A DNA stretch of 64,000 nucleotides from an uncultured Paracoccaceae bacterium (GCA_947499715.1 CANMPL010000005.1:124001-188000); one strand, 5' to 3'. Shown: positions 51,064 to 61,098, counted from the first letter of the stretch. The notes: generated by a model from the sequence alone, not told the origin. A program made the numbers and translations.

Positions 51064-52905
51064 ATGGATATAGTTCGAGGCTTTGGTTCGAAGGCCGCGT
51101 TGAGCACCGCGATGTCCATGCTCGTCTTGGCGATCTGCCTGCCATACATGTGGAACACACTGGCGGGTCTGTCGCGGGAACAACTGACCGATAGCTTTGC
51201 CTCGCTCGCCCCGACACAATGGCTCGCCGCCCTTTGCGCCACCGCCCTGAGCTTTAAAGCTCTTGGCCGCTATGACGCCATTTGGCATCGCTTGCTGAAG
51301 ACCGGCGTCGGAAACAGACGCGCGCGTTATGCGGGCACCGCCGCCATCGCCGTCAGTCAGTCTATAGGCCTGACCGCTGTAACTTCTGGGATGGGACGCT
51401 GGCGCTGCTTTCCAGAACTTTCGATAAAGCAAGTCGCCACGATCAGCGGAGCTGTTGGCCTGTCATTTCTGACAGGTTGGGCAATTTGCGCGTTTGCGGC
51501 ATCGGTTGCGCTTGGGCTTCTCCCGGACCTGGGCACTGCGGTGCTTGCAGTCCTGATCTTCGTCGTTGGCCTTTGGGGGCTTTCACGCATACCGCTCAAC
51601 ATCCGTACGGCGTGTCTTTCGCTTTTGGTCTGGGTGCTGATTGACCTTTTATGTGCCGGAACTGCGCTTTGGTTTTTGCTTCCGGCCGATGCGCAAGTGC
51701 CGTGGTGGCCCTTAGTTGCAGCCTACATCCTCGCCTTGGGCGCAGGCCTGATTGGCAATTCGCCCGGCGGTGTCGGGCCGTTTGAACTGACCCTTCTGGC
51801 CCTTCTTCCGACCCTTCCCTCAGAAGACATGGTCGCAGGCCTTTTGGCGTTTCGAGTGGTCTATTACCTTGTGCCCTTTGTGCTCGGCGCGGCCTATCTT
51901 GCCCGTCCAATGCGCGCGGCGAAAGCCGCAGCGCCACCCGGACCGGCGGATTGGACGCTGGCATATCAAACCGGGGCGATTGAACGGCTCAATGGGGCCT
52001 GGGCCCATGTATTGCGTCCCTTTGGCTGCCCCGTCGTATTGGGAGAGCCATCGAATCCGGCGGCAACGCCCAATATGCCTTTCTACAAGGCCGGCGCGAA
52101 ACGTGCCGCAATGGGCCGCGCGCGGGGGTGGCGGGTCGCACGTATCGCGGACGAGGCAGCGCTGGCCCCTCAAACATGGGACCTAGAGGGCAGATCCAAA
52201 AAGCGGCTCCGGCAAGCGTTGCGACGTGCACAGGCCCGACAGGTCACAATCGCGCTTCGCGCCGGTCATGTGCCGCAAGACAAGCTTGCCCAAATCGCCC
52301 GGCACTGGAGCCGCACACATGGCGGCGAACTAGGCGCGACAATGGGCCGATATTGCCCTGCCACGCTCGCAATGCAACGGACCTACCTTATCTTGGTGGC
52401 CGGGGAGCTACGCGGATTTGTGTCCTTCAATACGAGGCCAAAAGAATGGTCCCTTGACCTCATCCGTTACATCGGCCCTCTTCCCGACGGCGCGATACAC
52501 TGTGCCATCGTAACAGCCATCCGTGATGCGCAAGAGGCCGGCGTTTGCAAGCTGAGCCTTGGGTGTGTACCCGCCCAGACCGGTCCGCTTGCGCGGTGGG
52601 CGACATCAAAAACAGGCCTTCGACAGTTCAAGAGCCTCTATAACCCGCGATGGTCGCCACGGTATTTCACGGCCCCCGGCCCGATATCCTTTGCGCTGAC
52701 GGCGGTTGCGTTGCTCTGGGCCATCCAGCGCCACTTGCCCCGTTTGTTGAGCCGGTTTCATCATCATCTTGCGTCCTTTTCTGTTGCACAGTTGGCAAGG
52801 GCACGCCACTTAAGCCCGAACCATCAGGACGATAAACCCCATGTCATCTCTTCACGACAATGCGCTAACGCGCCTGCTCAAAACACGCGATTGGCTTCTG
52901 GCTGA
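51064..52905 (+). CDS. MprF-like phosphatidylglycerol aminoacyltransferase family protein
   Basis: The 613-residue protein has about eight membrane segments in its first half, including the flippase-type motif NSPGGVGPFELTLLALLP (UPF0104-like), and a soluble DUF2156 domain in the second half (about 300-560; KKRLRQALRRAQARQVTIA; GFVSFNTRPKEWSLDLIRYI). This is the MprF architecture, in which the soluble domain transfers an amino acid from aminoacyl-tRNA to phosphatidylglycerol and the membrane part flips the lipid. Which amino acid or lipid is used cannot be told. The 3' end overlaps the following methyltransferase gene by 65 bp, in another frame. Confidence 0.82.
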   Translation: MDIVRGFGSKAALSTAMSMLVLAICLPYMWNTLAGLSREQLTDSFASLAPTQWLAALCATALSFKALGRYDAIWHRLLKTGVGNRRARYAGTAAIAVSQSIGLTAVTSGMGRWRCFPELSIKQVATISGAVGLSFLTGWAICAFAASVALGLLPDLGTAVLAVLIFVVGLWGLSRIPLNIRTACLSLLVWVLIDLLCAGTALWFLLPADAQVPWWPLVAAYILALGAGLIGNSPGGVGPFELTLLALLPTLPSEDMVAGLLAFRVVYYLVPFVLGAAYLARPMRAAKAAAPPGPADWTLAYQTGAIERLNGAWAHVLRPFGCPVVLGEPSNPAATPNMPFYKAGAKRAAMGRARGWRVARIADEAALAPQTWDLEGRSKKRLRQALRRAQARQVTIALRAGHVPQDKLAQIARHWSRTHGGELGATMGRYCPATLAMQRTYLILVAGELRGFVSFNTRPKEWSLDLIRYIGPLPDGAIHCAIVTAIRDAQEAGVCKLSLGCVPAQTGPLARWATSKTGLRQFKSLYNPRWSPRYFTAPGPISFALTAVALLWAIQRHLPRLLSRFHHHLASFSVAQLARARHLSPNHQDDKPHVISSRQCANAPAQNTRLASG

Positions 52906-53866
52906 CGGTGCGACCGGGACCAATCTTTTCAATATGGGGCTGTCGTCCGGTGATGCACCTGAAATGTGGAATGTGGATGAATCAGCAAAGATCACCGCGC
53001 TTTACGAGGGCGCCGTCAATGCAGGTAGTGATCTGTTTTTGACGAATACCTTTGGCGGCAATGCATCGCGGCTCAAGCTGCATGACGCGCAATCGCGCGT
53101 CTTTGAATTGAACAAAGCAGGTGCGGAGATCGGCCGCAATGTCGCAGATGCATCGGGCCGCGACGTCGTTGTTGCGGGATCCGTAGGACCAACGGGCGAC
53201 ATAATGGAGCCGATGGGCAACCTGACCCATGCGATCGCGGTAGAGATGTTCCATGAGCAGGCCGAGGGGCTGAAAGCGGGCGGGGCTGACGTGCTTTGGG
53301 TCGAAACCATTTCTGCGTTTGAAGAATACGCCGCCGCCGCCGAGGCGTTTGAAAAGGCGGGCATGCCGTGGTGCGGCACCATGAGTTTTGACACCGCAGG
53401 CCGCACAATGATGGGGGTCACGTCCAAAGACATGGTGCGCAAAGTCGGAAAGCTCGACTATGCGCCGCTTGGGTTTGGTGCCAATTGCGGCACCGGCGCG
53501 TCGGATCTGCTGCGCACGATCCTGGGCATGGCGGCGGCGGGGCCAACGGCGCCACTGATCTCAAAAGGCAACGCGGGCATTCCCAAGTATCACGACGGCC
53601 ATATTCACTATGATGGCACGCCCGAACTGATGGCAGATTACGCGCAATTGGCGCGCGACTGCGGCGCGGTCATCATTGGTGGGTGCTGCGGCACTACGCC
53701 AGAGCATTTGCGGCACATGCGCGAGGCGCTTGAAACGCGACCAAAGGGTGACTCGCCATCGCTGGAAGCGATCACCACGGCCCTTGGTGCATTCAGCTCT
53801 GAATCCGACGGCACAGATGGGGCCGGACCAACCCGCGCCGCACGGCGTGGGCGTAGACGCGGCTAA
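52841..53866 (+). CDS. homocysteine S-methyltransferase (homocysteine-binding part of a split methionine synthase)
   Basis: The 341-residue protein matches the homocysteine-binding domain of cobalamin methionine synthase/BHMT: DGATGTNLF near the N-terminus and zinc ligands Cys216 (GANCGTG), Cys282 and Cys283 (GGCCGTTPEH). It lacks the folate, corrinoid and activation modules of MetH. In Rhodobacterales a methionine synthase split over several genes is known, and a corrinoid protein gene lies 1.2 kb downstream, which supports this role over a betaine-specific one. The C-terminus is a basic tail (TRAARRGRRRG). Confidence 0.85.
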   Translation: MSSLHDNALTRLLKTRDWLLADGATGTNLFNMGLSSGDAPEMWNVDESAKITALYEGAVNAGSDLFLTNTFGGNASRLKLHDAQSRVFELNKAGAEIGRNVADASGRDVVVAGSVGPTGDIMEPMGNLTHAIAVEMFHEQAEGLKAGGADVLWVETISAFEEYAAAAEAFEKAGMPWCGTMSFDTAGRTMMGVTSKDMVRKVGKLDYAPLGFGANCGTGASDLLRTILGMAAAGPTAPLISKGNAGIPKYHDGHIHYDGTPELMADYAQLARDCGAVIIGGCCGTTPEHLRHMREALETRPKGDSPSLEAITTALGAFSSESDGTDGAGPTRAARRGRRRG

Positions 53867-54948
53867 AGCAGATCCAGTTGGTCACCGATGCGCACAGGCC
53901 GAGAGAAGAGGTCACACCGCAAGCTCGGCTGCGGCTGGTCAAGGCCCAGCCGTTTTGCACAAAGGTTGAACCGCTTGCGCATCAAATCGGCCCAAGCCCC
54001 CTGACCAGTCATACGTGTCCCAAAGGCCGGATCATAATCCTTGCCCCCATGCAGTTCCTGGACGCGCGCCATGATCCGATCCGCGCGATCCGGGTAGGTC
54101 TGCGTCACCCAATCGCGAAACAGTCCAGACACTTCGCGCGGCAATCGCAACACGATGGACGATGCTGCAACCGCGCCCGCCTCTTTGCCCGCCACCAAGA
54201 TCGCCTCAAGCTCGTGATCGGTCAAAGCCGGCACAATCGGAGAGACCATAACCCGCACGGGGATACCTGCTTGCGTCAAACGTCGGATCGTGCGCAACCG
54301 GGCCGCGGGCGGCGGCACGCGAGGTTCCATCGCGCGCGAGGTTTCGCGATCCAATGTGGTGATCGATATGCCGACGCGCACAAGCCCTTTTTCCGCCATC
54401 GGTGCAAGGATGTCCAAATCCCGTTCGATCAGAGTGCCCTTGGTCACGATGCCGACAGGATGATTGAAGTCGCGCAGGACACCCAAAATCTCACGCATGA
54501 TTTCATACGTTTTTTCAATTGGTTGATAGGCATCCGTATTGGTCCCAATTGCAATTGTACGCGGGATATAAGATGCCGCACTCAACTCTTTTTCCAACTG
54601 CGCGGCCGCGTTGGGGCGAGCAATCAGCTTGGTTTCAAAGTCGAGCCCCGGCGACAGACCAAGGTAGGCGTGACTGGGCCGCGCGAAACAATAGATGCAC
54701 CCGTGTTCACAACCGCGATACGGGTTGATCGACCGGTCAAAAGACAAATCCGGAGAGGTATTGCGCGTGATGATGCTGCGCGCCACTTCCGTCGACACCT
54801 CTGTCCGCAGCACGGGCATGTCATTATCTTGTTTTTGCCATCCATCATCGACGGCTTCGCTTTGCAACCGATCAAAGCGGTTTTCGGGGTTTGTTCGCGC
54901 CGCCCTGCCTGGCGTGCGGTATGTGGGACGGATTGCGCGTTGGGTCAT
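53863..54948 (-). CDS. PA0069-family radical SAM protein
   Basis: The 361-residue protein has the radical SAM cluster CEHGCIYC (Cys80, Cys84, Cys87), with NPYRG before it and YCFARPSHAYLGLSPGLDFETKL after it, typical of the PA0069/SplB-like group. AIGTNTDAYQPIEKTY and GIVTKGTLIERD follow. It cleaves SAM to a radical with a 4Fe-4S cluster; the substrate is unknown. It is convergent with the homocysteine methyltransferase gene (4-bp overlap) and lies between it and the corrinoid protein gene. A longer frame to 54999 has no support; MTQRAIRPTYRT is the expected start. Confidence 0.88.
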   Translation of the reverse strand: MTQRAIRPTYRTPGRAARTNPENRFDRLQSEAVDDGWQKQDNDMPVLRTEVSTEVARSIITRNTSPDLSFDRSINPYRGCEHGCIYCFARPSHAYLGLSPGLDFETKLIARPNAAAQLEKELSAASYIPRTIAIGTNTDAYQPIEKTYEIMREILGVLRDFNHPVGIVTKGTLIERDLDILAPMAEKGLVRVGISITTLDRETSRAMEPRVPPPAARLRTIRRLTQAGIPVRVMVSPIVPALTDHELEAILVAGKEAGAVAASSIVLRLPREVSGLFRDWVTQTYPDRADRIMARVQELHGGKDYDPAFGTRMTGQGAWADLMRKRFNLCAKRLGLDQPQPSLRCDLFSRPVRIGDQLDLL

Positions 54949-55094
54949 GTGGTGAATGTAGAACAAACATGGAACACACGCAAGGTCAGGTCGGTGCATG
55001 AACCGGGAATGTCGCTATTTGTCGCGTGCCTTGTGCGACAAAATAGCATTAAATTGAGTAGTAGGATCAGCGCCTTGCGCTTTGGAGGATAAAC

Positions 55095-55796
<702 letters not shown>

Positions 55797-55861
55797 TCCC
55801 GCTGCCGGGCTGGTGTAATCCTGCCCGGCTCCCTATTTCATAGGGATACATAGGAGAGGTC

Positions 55862-56020
55862 ATGACCCAACGCATGCTGATCATACTGATCGTGTCAGTC
55901 ACGCTGGCGGCGGCATTCACAATTGGTGCGCTCTTTGTGTTTGGCGTGCCACCCATTTACGTCCTTGTTCTTGCAATGGTCGGATCGGTCGCTGCACGGT
56001 TATGGACCCGCCGGTCATGA
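55862..56020 (+). CDS. 52-residue membrane peptide between corrinoid protein and DUF1638
   Basis: The ATG follows TAGGAGAGGTC, a strong ribosome site, and the frame runs 52 codons to TGA at 56018-56020. The product is almost all hydrophobic: one segment about 5-25 (LIILIVSVTLAAAFTIGAL) and one about 30-47 (YVLVLAMVGSVAARLW), with a short basic end. Its stop overlaps the start of DUF1638 (ATGA). I recognise no family; the ribosome site and coupling argue for a real gene. Confidence 0.65.
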   Translation: MTQRMLIILIVSVTLAAAFTIGALFVFGVPPIYVLVLAMVGSVAARLWTRRS

Positions 56021-56643
56021 GCGAACTGGACGACCGCCTGACCCAGTCCGGTCTGTCCCCAAAAGGTGATAAACCTGTTCTATTGCTGGCTTGCGGTGCG
56101 CTGGCGCATGAAATCCTCGCACTTCGGTCTTTGAATGGTTGGACCCACCTCGACCTGCAATGCCTGCCGGCCATCTATCACAATCATCCTGAGAAGATTG
56201 TGCCGGGCATCCGCGCGGCCGTTGCCGCCCACCGTGATCACTATGACCAGATTTTTGTGGTTTACGCCGATTGTGGAACTGGTGGTCAGTTACAGGCGGC
56301 CTGCGCCGAGCTGGGCGTCAGCATGATTGCGGGACCGCATTGTTATAGCTTTTTCGAAGGCAACACCGCGTTCGAAGCCCGTGATGAAATGACTGCGTTT
56401 TACCTGACCGATTTTCTCGTGCGTCAGTTCGATGCTTTTGTCTGGCGTCCGCTGGGCCTTGATCGTCACCCGCAGCTACGGGACATGTATTTCGGCAATT
56501 ACGAAACGCTGGTCTATCAGGCGCAAACCGAAAATGCCGACCTGACCGCAAAAGCCGAAGCCATCGCGACACGTATGGGGTTGAAGTTTGAGCGCCGCTT
56601 TACCGGCTATGGCGATCTGGCCGAGGCGCTGCGCGCACTCTAG
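56017..56643 (+). CDS. DUF1638 domain protein
   Basis: The 208-residue protein matches DUF1638: PVLLLACGALAHEILAL at the start, LQCLPAIYHNHPEKIVPGIRAAV, YADCGTGGQL and GPHCYSFFEG with conserved Cys residues that could bind a metal or cofactor. DUF1638 genes are often found with corrinoid methyltransferase systems; function not established. Here it lies downstream of the corrinoid protein and small membrane peptide, and its stop overlaps the convergent sufE stop by 4 bp. Confidence 0.85.
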   Translation: MSELDDRLTQSGLSPKGDKPVLLLACGALAHEILALRSLNGWTHLDLQCLPAIYHNHPEKIVPGIRAAVAAHRDHYDQIFVVYADCGTGGQLQAACAELGVSMIAGPHCYSFFEGNTAFEARDEMTAFYLTDFLVRQFDAFVWRPLGLDRHPQLRDMYFGNYETLVYQAQTENADLTAKAEAIATRMGLKFERRFTGYGDLAEALRAL

Positions 56644-57047
56644 GCTGTGGCAGCCGTCGACCTGATCCGCTCCACCATTGCCCGTAGCCCGTTTGACCGC
56701 TGCGCTGACAAGTGGTCGTTCAGGCCCAGACGGCCCAACTCTGCCGTCGCATCCACCTCGGCCACATCCCCGACGGCCACACCGTCGTAAAGCGCGTTTA
56801 GTACTGCAATCAGGCCGCGCACGATCATCGCATCGCTGTCCCCGCGAAACGTGAAGGTCCCGCCATCCGTATTCGGCACCAACCAGACCTGAGAGGCACA
56901 ACCGTCCACCTTGGTTGCTGGCACCTTGAATGCGTCCTCTAATGGCTCCATCGCTTTGCCAAGATCAATCACATGGCGATATCGGTCTTCCCAATCATCC
57001 AGGAACTCAAAATCTTCCACGATCTCTTCAAAAGCGGCGGTGGCCAT
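56640..57047 (-). CDS. sufE: SufE family cysteine desulfurase partner
   Basis: The 135-residue protein has the SufE fold: EEIVEDFEFLDDWEDRYRHVIDLGK and the active Cys in KVDGCASQVWL, with a C-terminal LNDHLSAQRSNGL. It accepts sulfur from SufS-type desulfurase for Fe-S cluster assembly. No suf cluster is nearby. The ATG at 57047 follows AGGAGATGCC; a 13-codon upstream extension is rejected. Confidence 0.93.
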   Translation of the reverse strand: MATAAFEEIVEDFEFLDDWEDRYRHVIDLGKAMEPLEDAFKVPATKVDGCASQVWLVPNTDGGTFTFRGDSDAMIVRGLIAVLNALYDGVAVGDVAEVDATAELGRLGLNDHLSAQRSNGLRAMVERIRSTAATA

Positions 57048-57166
57048 TGGCATCTCCTGTCGGGTTGTGTTCGATCTAGGACGCATTGCAGCAAACGTCC
57101 AGTCCGGCGCTTTTCAACCGCGCCTATCTGGGCTAGCTATTTGGCGACGCGACAAAAAGGTGAACC

Positions 57167-57655
57167 ATGCGCCCTGCCCTGCCTCTTGCTTTGATTGCTG
57201 TTCTGGTTGTGACGGGCTGTGCCCGGATCACAGAATCCCGGCTCAATCCGCTGAACTGGTTTGGGTCCTCCACGCAGGTCGCAAATGTCGATGCAAGCGG
57301 CAACCAACGACCTTTGGTGACGGCTGACATGGTGCAACGCGAAGTTGACGGTCGGATCATGATCGACAGCGTCGACAGCCTAAGCGTGTTGCGTAACGCA
57401 GGCGGCGCAATTGTTCAGGCGACTGGCACTGCGTCTGCCCAAGGCGCGTTCAATGCACAATTGGTACCCGTCGCGTTTGACAACGGCACGTTGACGCTTG
57501 CGTTCCGCGTCGAAATGCCAGGCGGCGCACAGACCCAAGGCTCTACCACCAGTCGGCGCATTGACGTCGCACGCGTGTTGAACGCCAGTGATCTGGCCGG
57601 CGTGCGCAGCATTCGCGTGCAAGGCGCGCGCAATGCCCGCGTCAGCAGCCGCTAA
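57167..57655 (+). CDS. probable lipoprotein of unknown function
   Basis: The 162-residue product has a lipoprotein signal peptide (MRPALPLALIAVLVVTGCA, lipobox VVTGC with Cys18). The mature part is mostly beta-strand-like (GGAIVQATGTASAQGAFNAQLVP; NGTLTLAFRVEMPGG) with no motif known to me. It should sit in the periplasm, attached to a membrane. Convergent with rnd (4-bp overlap). Confidence 0.75.
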   Translation: MRPALPLALIAVLVVTGCARITESRLNPLNWFGSSTQVANVDASGNQRPLVTADMVQREVDGRIMIDSVDSLSVLRNAGGAIVQATGTASAQGAFNAQLVPVAFDNGTLTLAFRVEMPGGAQTQGSTTSRRIDVARVLNASDLAGVRSIRVQGARNARVSSR

Positions 57656-58809
57656 CGATCCACGCAGACCACTTTTGAGCCCTTAACGGCAAGTGCGACC
57701 TCGCCATCGCAAAGCCGCACCGCGTCATTGCCGAAGATCTCGGCGCGCCAGCCCTTCAAAGCGGCGATATCGCGCTTTCCAGCAGCCAGCTGATCAAGAT
57801 CCTGCGCATTGGCAATCAGCTTTTGCGCGACACCTTCCTGATCTGCCTTGGCTTTCAAAAGCACCCGCAGCATATCCGCAATCGCGGGGTTCACCTGCAG
57901 CTTTTCGCGGCTGTTATCCGGTTTCGGCAATTGATCGTTTGGCACAGCCAGACCAGCCTGAATGGCCGCCAGAATGCCTGCTGCAATGTCGCCTTTCCGG
58001 GCCTCTCGCAACAGCAGACGCGACCGGTTCAGATCCTGTTCTGATTGTGGCTTGGTCGATGCCAGTTCGACCAATGCGTCATCTTTGAACACCCGGTTCC
58101 GGGGCACGTTCCGTTCCTGCGCATAACTTTCGCGAAAGCGGGCAAGCTCGCGCACGATGCCAAGAAAACGGCCCGAATTGGTGCGGGTTTTGACCCGTTC
58201 CCAAGCCGTATCGGGGCTGGCCTGATAGGTTTCCGGCGCGTTCAAGACGGCCATCTCCTCGGTCACCCACTTCTTGCGACCAGATTTCGCAAGCCGGTCA
58301 GACAAGTATTCGTAAATATCCCGCAAATGCGTCACATCAGCCAAGGCATAGGTCTTTTGCGCATCCGTCAGCGGACGACGGGACCAATCGGTGAAGCGGC
58401 TGGATTTGTCGAGATTGGCTTGAGCGATCTTGCGCACCAAGGTCTCGTATCCCGCCTGATCGCCGAATCCGCAGACCATCGCGGCGACTTGGGTATCAAA
58501 TAACGGCGCTGGGATCAGGCCCGCGTCAACGTAGAAAATCTCAAGATCCTGCCGCGCAGCATGGAAGACTTTGACAACGCCGGGATCCCTGAAGAGGTCA
58601 TAAAGCGGCTCAAGCGACAGATCACCAGCCAGCGGATCGACCAAAACAGCGTCAGCGCCTGCTTCATCCTGATAGGCCAATTGCACAAGACAGAGTTTGG
58701 AATAATACGTCCGTTCTCGCAAAAACTCTGTATCAACAGTGACATAGGGGCGTTTTGCGGCCTCTGCACAGAAAGCGGCAAGGGCGTCGGTCGTCGTAAT
58801 GGTCTGCAT
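57652..58809 (-). CDS. rnd: ribonuclease D
   Basis: The 385-residue 3'-5' exonuclease has the DEDDy motifs: VTVDTEFLRE (Asp26, Glu28), KVFHAARQDLEIF and YALADVTHLRDIYEYL, followed by an HRDC-type helical domain (about 210-295). It trims the 3' ends of tRNA precursors and other stable RNA. Length is normal. The purM-purN pair lies upstream on the same strand with a 74-bp gap. Confidence 0.94.
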   Translation of the reverse strand: MQTITTTDALAAFCAEAAKRPYVTVDTEFLRERTYYSKLCLVQLAYQDEAGADAVLVDPLAGDLSLEPLYDLFRDPGVVKVFHAARQDLEIFYVDAGLIPAPLFDTQVAAMVCGFGDQAGYETLVRKIAQANLDKSSRFTDWSRRPLTDAQKTYALADVTHLRDIYEYLSDRLAKSGRKKWVTEEMAVLNAPETYQASPDTAWERVKTRTNSGRFLGIVRELARFRESYAQERNVPRNRVFKDDALVELASTKPQSEQDLNRSRLLLREARKGDIAAGILAAIQAGLAVPNDQLPKPDNSREKLQVNPAIADMLRVLLKAKADQEGVAQKLIANAQDLDQLAAGKRDIAALKGWRAEIFGNDAVRLCDGEVALAVKGSKVVCVDR

Positions 58810-58883
58810 AGTGGCCTGTCATTCTTGGGCGCGCGTTCATCACGCGTTTCTTTTGATAGGCGATTGCGCAGGTGTTGGAAAGC

Positions 58884-59483
58884 CTAGCCCACAGCGTCAA
58901 TCAGGACCGGAGTTTCACGGCCTTCCGCAACGCGGCGCAAGACGGCGGGGTAAAGCTGATGTTCCAATGGCAAAACCCGAGCCGCCAAGACCTCTGGCGT
59001 ATCGCCCGGCAAAATCCGCAAGCGCGCCTGGCCCAGCATTGGCCCATCATCCAAATCCGCTGTGACCCGGTGAACCGTGCAACCGTGAAGCTGATCACCT
59101 GCTTCAATCGCACGGGCGTGCGTGTTGAGACCTTTGTATTTTGGCAAAAGCGACGGATGGATATTCAGAATTTTGCCCTCCCATCGCGCGGTAAACGCAG
59201 GCGACAGGATCCGCATGAAACCAGCAAGGCAGATGATATCAGGTGCTGCGAGTTCCAGCCGCGCCGTGAGCGCTGCCTCAAAACCTGCGCGATCATCGAA
59301 GTCACGATGGGCAACAACACAGGTTTCAACGCCCAGATCCTTGGCACGTTGCAAACCACCAGCATCCGGCTTGTTTGCAACAACCAGAATCGGACGTGCC
59401 GGATGATCCGCTGTCATCGATGAGACCAGCGACACCATGTTGGAACCGCCACCGGAAATCAGGATCGCAACCCTTTTCGTCAC
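58884..59483 (-). CDS. purN: phosphoribosylglycinamide formyltransferase PurN
   Basis: The 199-residue enzyme transfers the formyl group of 10-formyl-THF to GAR. It has [15 protein letters not shown], the catalytic loop [14 protein letters not shown] (His in NIHPS), and [18 protein letters not shown]. The start overlaps the purM stop by 4 bp, so the two are translationally coupled. Confidence 0.96.
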   Translation of the reverse strand: MTKRVAILISGGGSNMVSLVSSMTADHPARPILVVANKPDAGGLQRAKDLGVETCVVAHRDFDDRAGFEAALTARLELAAPDIICLAGFMRILSPAFTARWEGKILNIHPSLLPKYKGLNTHARAIEAGDQLHGCTVHRVTADLDDGPMLGQARLRILPGDTPEVLAARVLPLEHQLYPAVLRRVAEGRETPVLIDAVG

Positions 59484-60523
59484 ACCAGCTTGCCTGTGTA
59501 GCGCACACCTTCACCCTTGGTGACGTGCCCCAATGCAAAGACTGTTTCGCCCTCCGCAGTCAGCAGTGTTGTCAGCGCTGCTGCTGCCTCCGCTTTCACC
59601 ACAAGCACCATTCCGATTCCCGCGTTGAATGTTTTGAGCATCTCTGCCTCTGCCATCCCGCCTTGATCTGCCAGCCAGCGGAAAACTGGCGGCAAGGTCC
59701 ACGCATCCAGATCCACATCCGCGCCCAACCCATCGGGAAGCACCCTTGGCAGGTTCTCCGTCAAACCGCCGCCGGTAATGTGGGCCAACCCGTTCACCCC
59801 ACCGGCCCGGATCGCCGCAAGGGCTTGGCGCACATACAACCTTGTCGGGGCAAGCAATGCCTCTCCTAACGTGCCGCCAGTGAAGGGCGCATCGTCGGCC
59901 CAACCCAAACCCGAGACATCGACGATCCGACGCACAAGCGAATAGCCGTTCGAATGGACCCCATCCGACGCAAGCCCCAGCAAAACGTCGCCTGCGCCAA
60001 CATCGCGTGGCAGATCGGCGCCCCGCTCCATCGCGCCAACCGAGAAACCCGCAAGATCGAAATCACCATCGTGATACATGCCCGGCATCTCTGCGGTCTC
60101 GCCGCCGATCAACGCGCAGCCCGAGGCCTCGCACCCGGCGGCAATTCCGTTGATGATCCGGGTGGCATCATCCACATCGAGTTTGCCTGTTGCGAAATAA
60201 TCCAGGAAAAACAATGGCTCTGCCCCTTGGCAGACCAAATCATTGACACACATCGCGACCAAATCCACACCGATTGTGTCGACGTTGCCGGTATCAATCG
60301 CGATCCGCAATTTGGTGCCCACGCCATCTGTTGCGGCGACAAGGATCGGGTCCTGATAGCCTGCGCCTTTCAGATCGAACAGCGCCCCAAATCCGCCAAG
60401 CCCAGCCATCACACCCGGTCTGGCCGTCCGCTTTGCGGCTGGCTTAATGCGTTCCACAAGCGAGTTTCCGGCATCAATATCGACGCCCGCCTCTGCATAA
60501 GTCAGCCCGTTTTTGATGGTCAT
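59480..60523 (-). CDS. purM: phosphoribosylformylglycinamidine cyclo-ligase PurM
   Basis: The 347-residue AIR synthetase has the N-terminal [50 protein letters not shown] and [11 protein letters not shown]. It closes the imidazole ring in purine synthesis with ATP. It heads the purM-purN operon. Length is normal. A lipoprotein gene lies divergent, 162 bp away. Confidence 0.96.
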   Translation of the reverse strand: MTIKNGLTYAEAGVDIDAGNSLVERIKPAAKRTARPGVMAGLGGFGALFDLKGAGYQDPILVAATDGVGTKLRIAIDTGNVDTIGVDLVAMCVNDLVCQGAEPLFFLDYFATGKLDVDDATRIINGIAAGCEASGCALIGGETAEMPGMYHDGDFDLAGFSVGAMERGADLPRDVGAGDVLLGLASDGVHSNGYSLVRRIVDVSGLGWADDAPFTGGTLGEALLAPTRLYVRQALAAIRAGGVNGLAHITGGGLTENLPRVLPDGLGADVDLDAWTLPPVFRWLADQGGMAEAEMLKTFNAGIGMVLVVKAEAAAALTTLLTAEGETVFALGHVTKGEGVRYTGKLV

Positions 60524-60685
60524 AACGTCCCCCGATCCGAAGTTGGGGTCGCCTTACCGCAACCGATGCGGTCTGACCAGTGGTTCTTGCCCTGCAACAT
60601 TGCTTCACCAAACTGTCACTGCCCCGTGATTGACAGAATCCTGTCCCCCGTCCCTTGTGCACAAGTCCAACAGGAGAAACTGAAA

Positions 60686-60862
60686 ATGACACGTAAACTT
60701 ATACTTGCAGCCTGCGTTTTGGTCGGCCTTACGGCGTGCGGCAAACATGACGGCATGATGAAAGACGATGCGATGATGGCGGACGACGCTATGAAATCAG
60801 GCGACACCATGATGGCTGACGACGCGATGAAGTCTGGCGACGCCATGATGGCCGACGGCTAA
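60686..60862 (+). CDS. small Met/Asp-rich lipoprotein (pentapeptide MXKDX type)
   Basis: A 58-residue frame starts at 60686 after CAGGAGAAACTGAAA. The signal ends in a lipobox (LTACG, Cys18). The mature part is a repeat of DDAMKSGDTMMA-like units (two nearly identical copies, with DNA repeats to match), rich in Met, Asp and Lys, like MXKDX repeat proteins. A metal- or oxidant-binding role is plausible because of the many Met residues, but not shown. Located in the divergent gap of purM. Confidence 0.75.
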   Translation: MTRKLILAACVLVGLTACGKHDGMMKDDAMMADDAMKSGDTMMADDAMKSGDAMMADG

Positions 60863-60871
60863 CACAACCTT

Positions 60872-60895
60872 GCGGGCCGCTGCCTTGCGGCCTGC
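60872..60895 (+). terminator. hairpin after the lipoprotein gene
   Basis: GCGGGCCGC and GCGGCCTGC form a 9-bp stem (one G-T pair) with a TGCCTT loop, 10 bases after the stop codon. No U tract follows, so termination would be weak or factor-aided. Confidence 0.5.
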
Positions 60896-60945
60896 AACAC
60901 CCACTTGAAACGCGCTTTGGTTCTGTTAGCAATGGCCGCAATCGG

Positions 60946-61022
60946 GGGCCTGTAGCTCAATTGGTTAGAGCAGAGCGCTCATAACGCTTTGGTTGCGGGT
61001 TCAAGTCCTGCCGGGCCTACCA
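60946..61022 (+). tRNA. tRNA with CAU anticodon (tRNA-Met or lysidine tRNA-Ile2)
   Basis: A full cloverleaf with encoded CCA can be folded: acceptor GGGCCTG/CGGGCCT (G1 opposite T72), D arm with GCTC-AATTGGTTA-GAGC, anticodon stem GAGCG/CGCTT around CTCATAA with anticodon CAT at 60980-60982, and T arm GCGGG-TTCAAGT-CCTGC. The initiator is excluded by the lack of the three G-C pairs in the anticodon stem. The overall resemblance is to elongator tRNA-Met and to Ile2; deciding needs a covariance-model search. Confidence 0.92.
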
Positions 61023-61082
61023 CCCCATTTTCGCGGCAAATTGCGGGGAATGACACGGTTTATTCCCATGTAAATAAGGCCG

Positions 61083-61098
61083 TTAAGACAAAATTAAC
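61083..61098. promoter_or_regulatory. CtrA-type binding site (TTAA-N7-TTAAC)
   Basis: TTAAGACAAAATTAAC is an exact match to the CtrA consensus and lies 45 bp upstream of the ATG of the CTERM-sorted protein, between it and the tRNA gene. The short distance suggests that the protein is directly activated or repressed by CtrA. Binding is inferred from the motif. Confidence 0.6.

Noticed and set aside
60946-61022. Initiator tRNA-fMet for the CAU tRNA.
   Set aside because: The anticodon stem lacks the three consecutive G-C pairs of initiator tRNAs.
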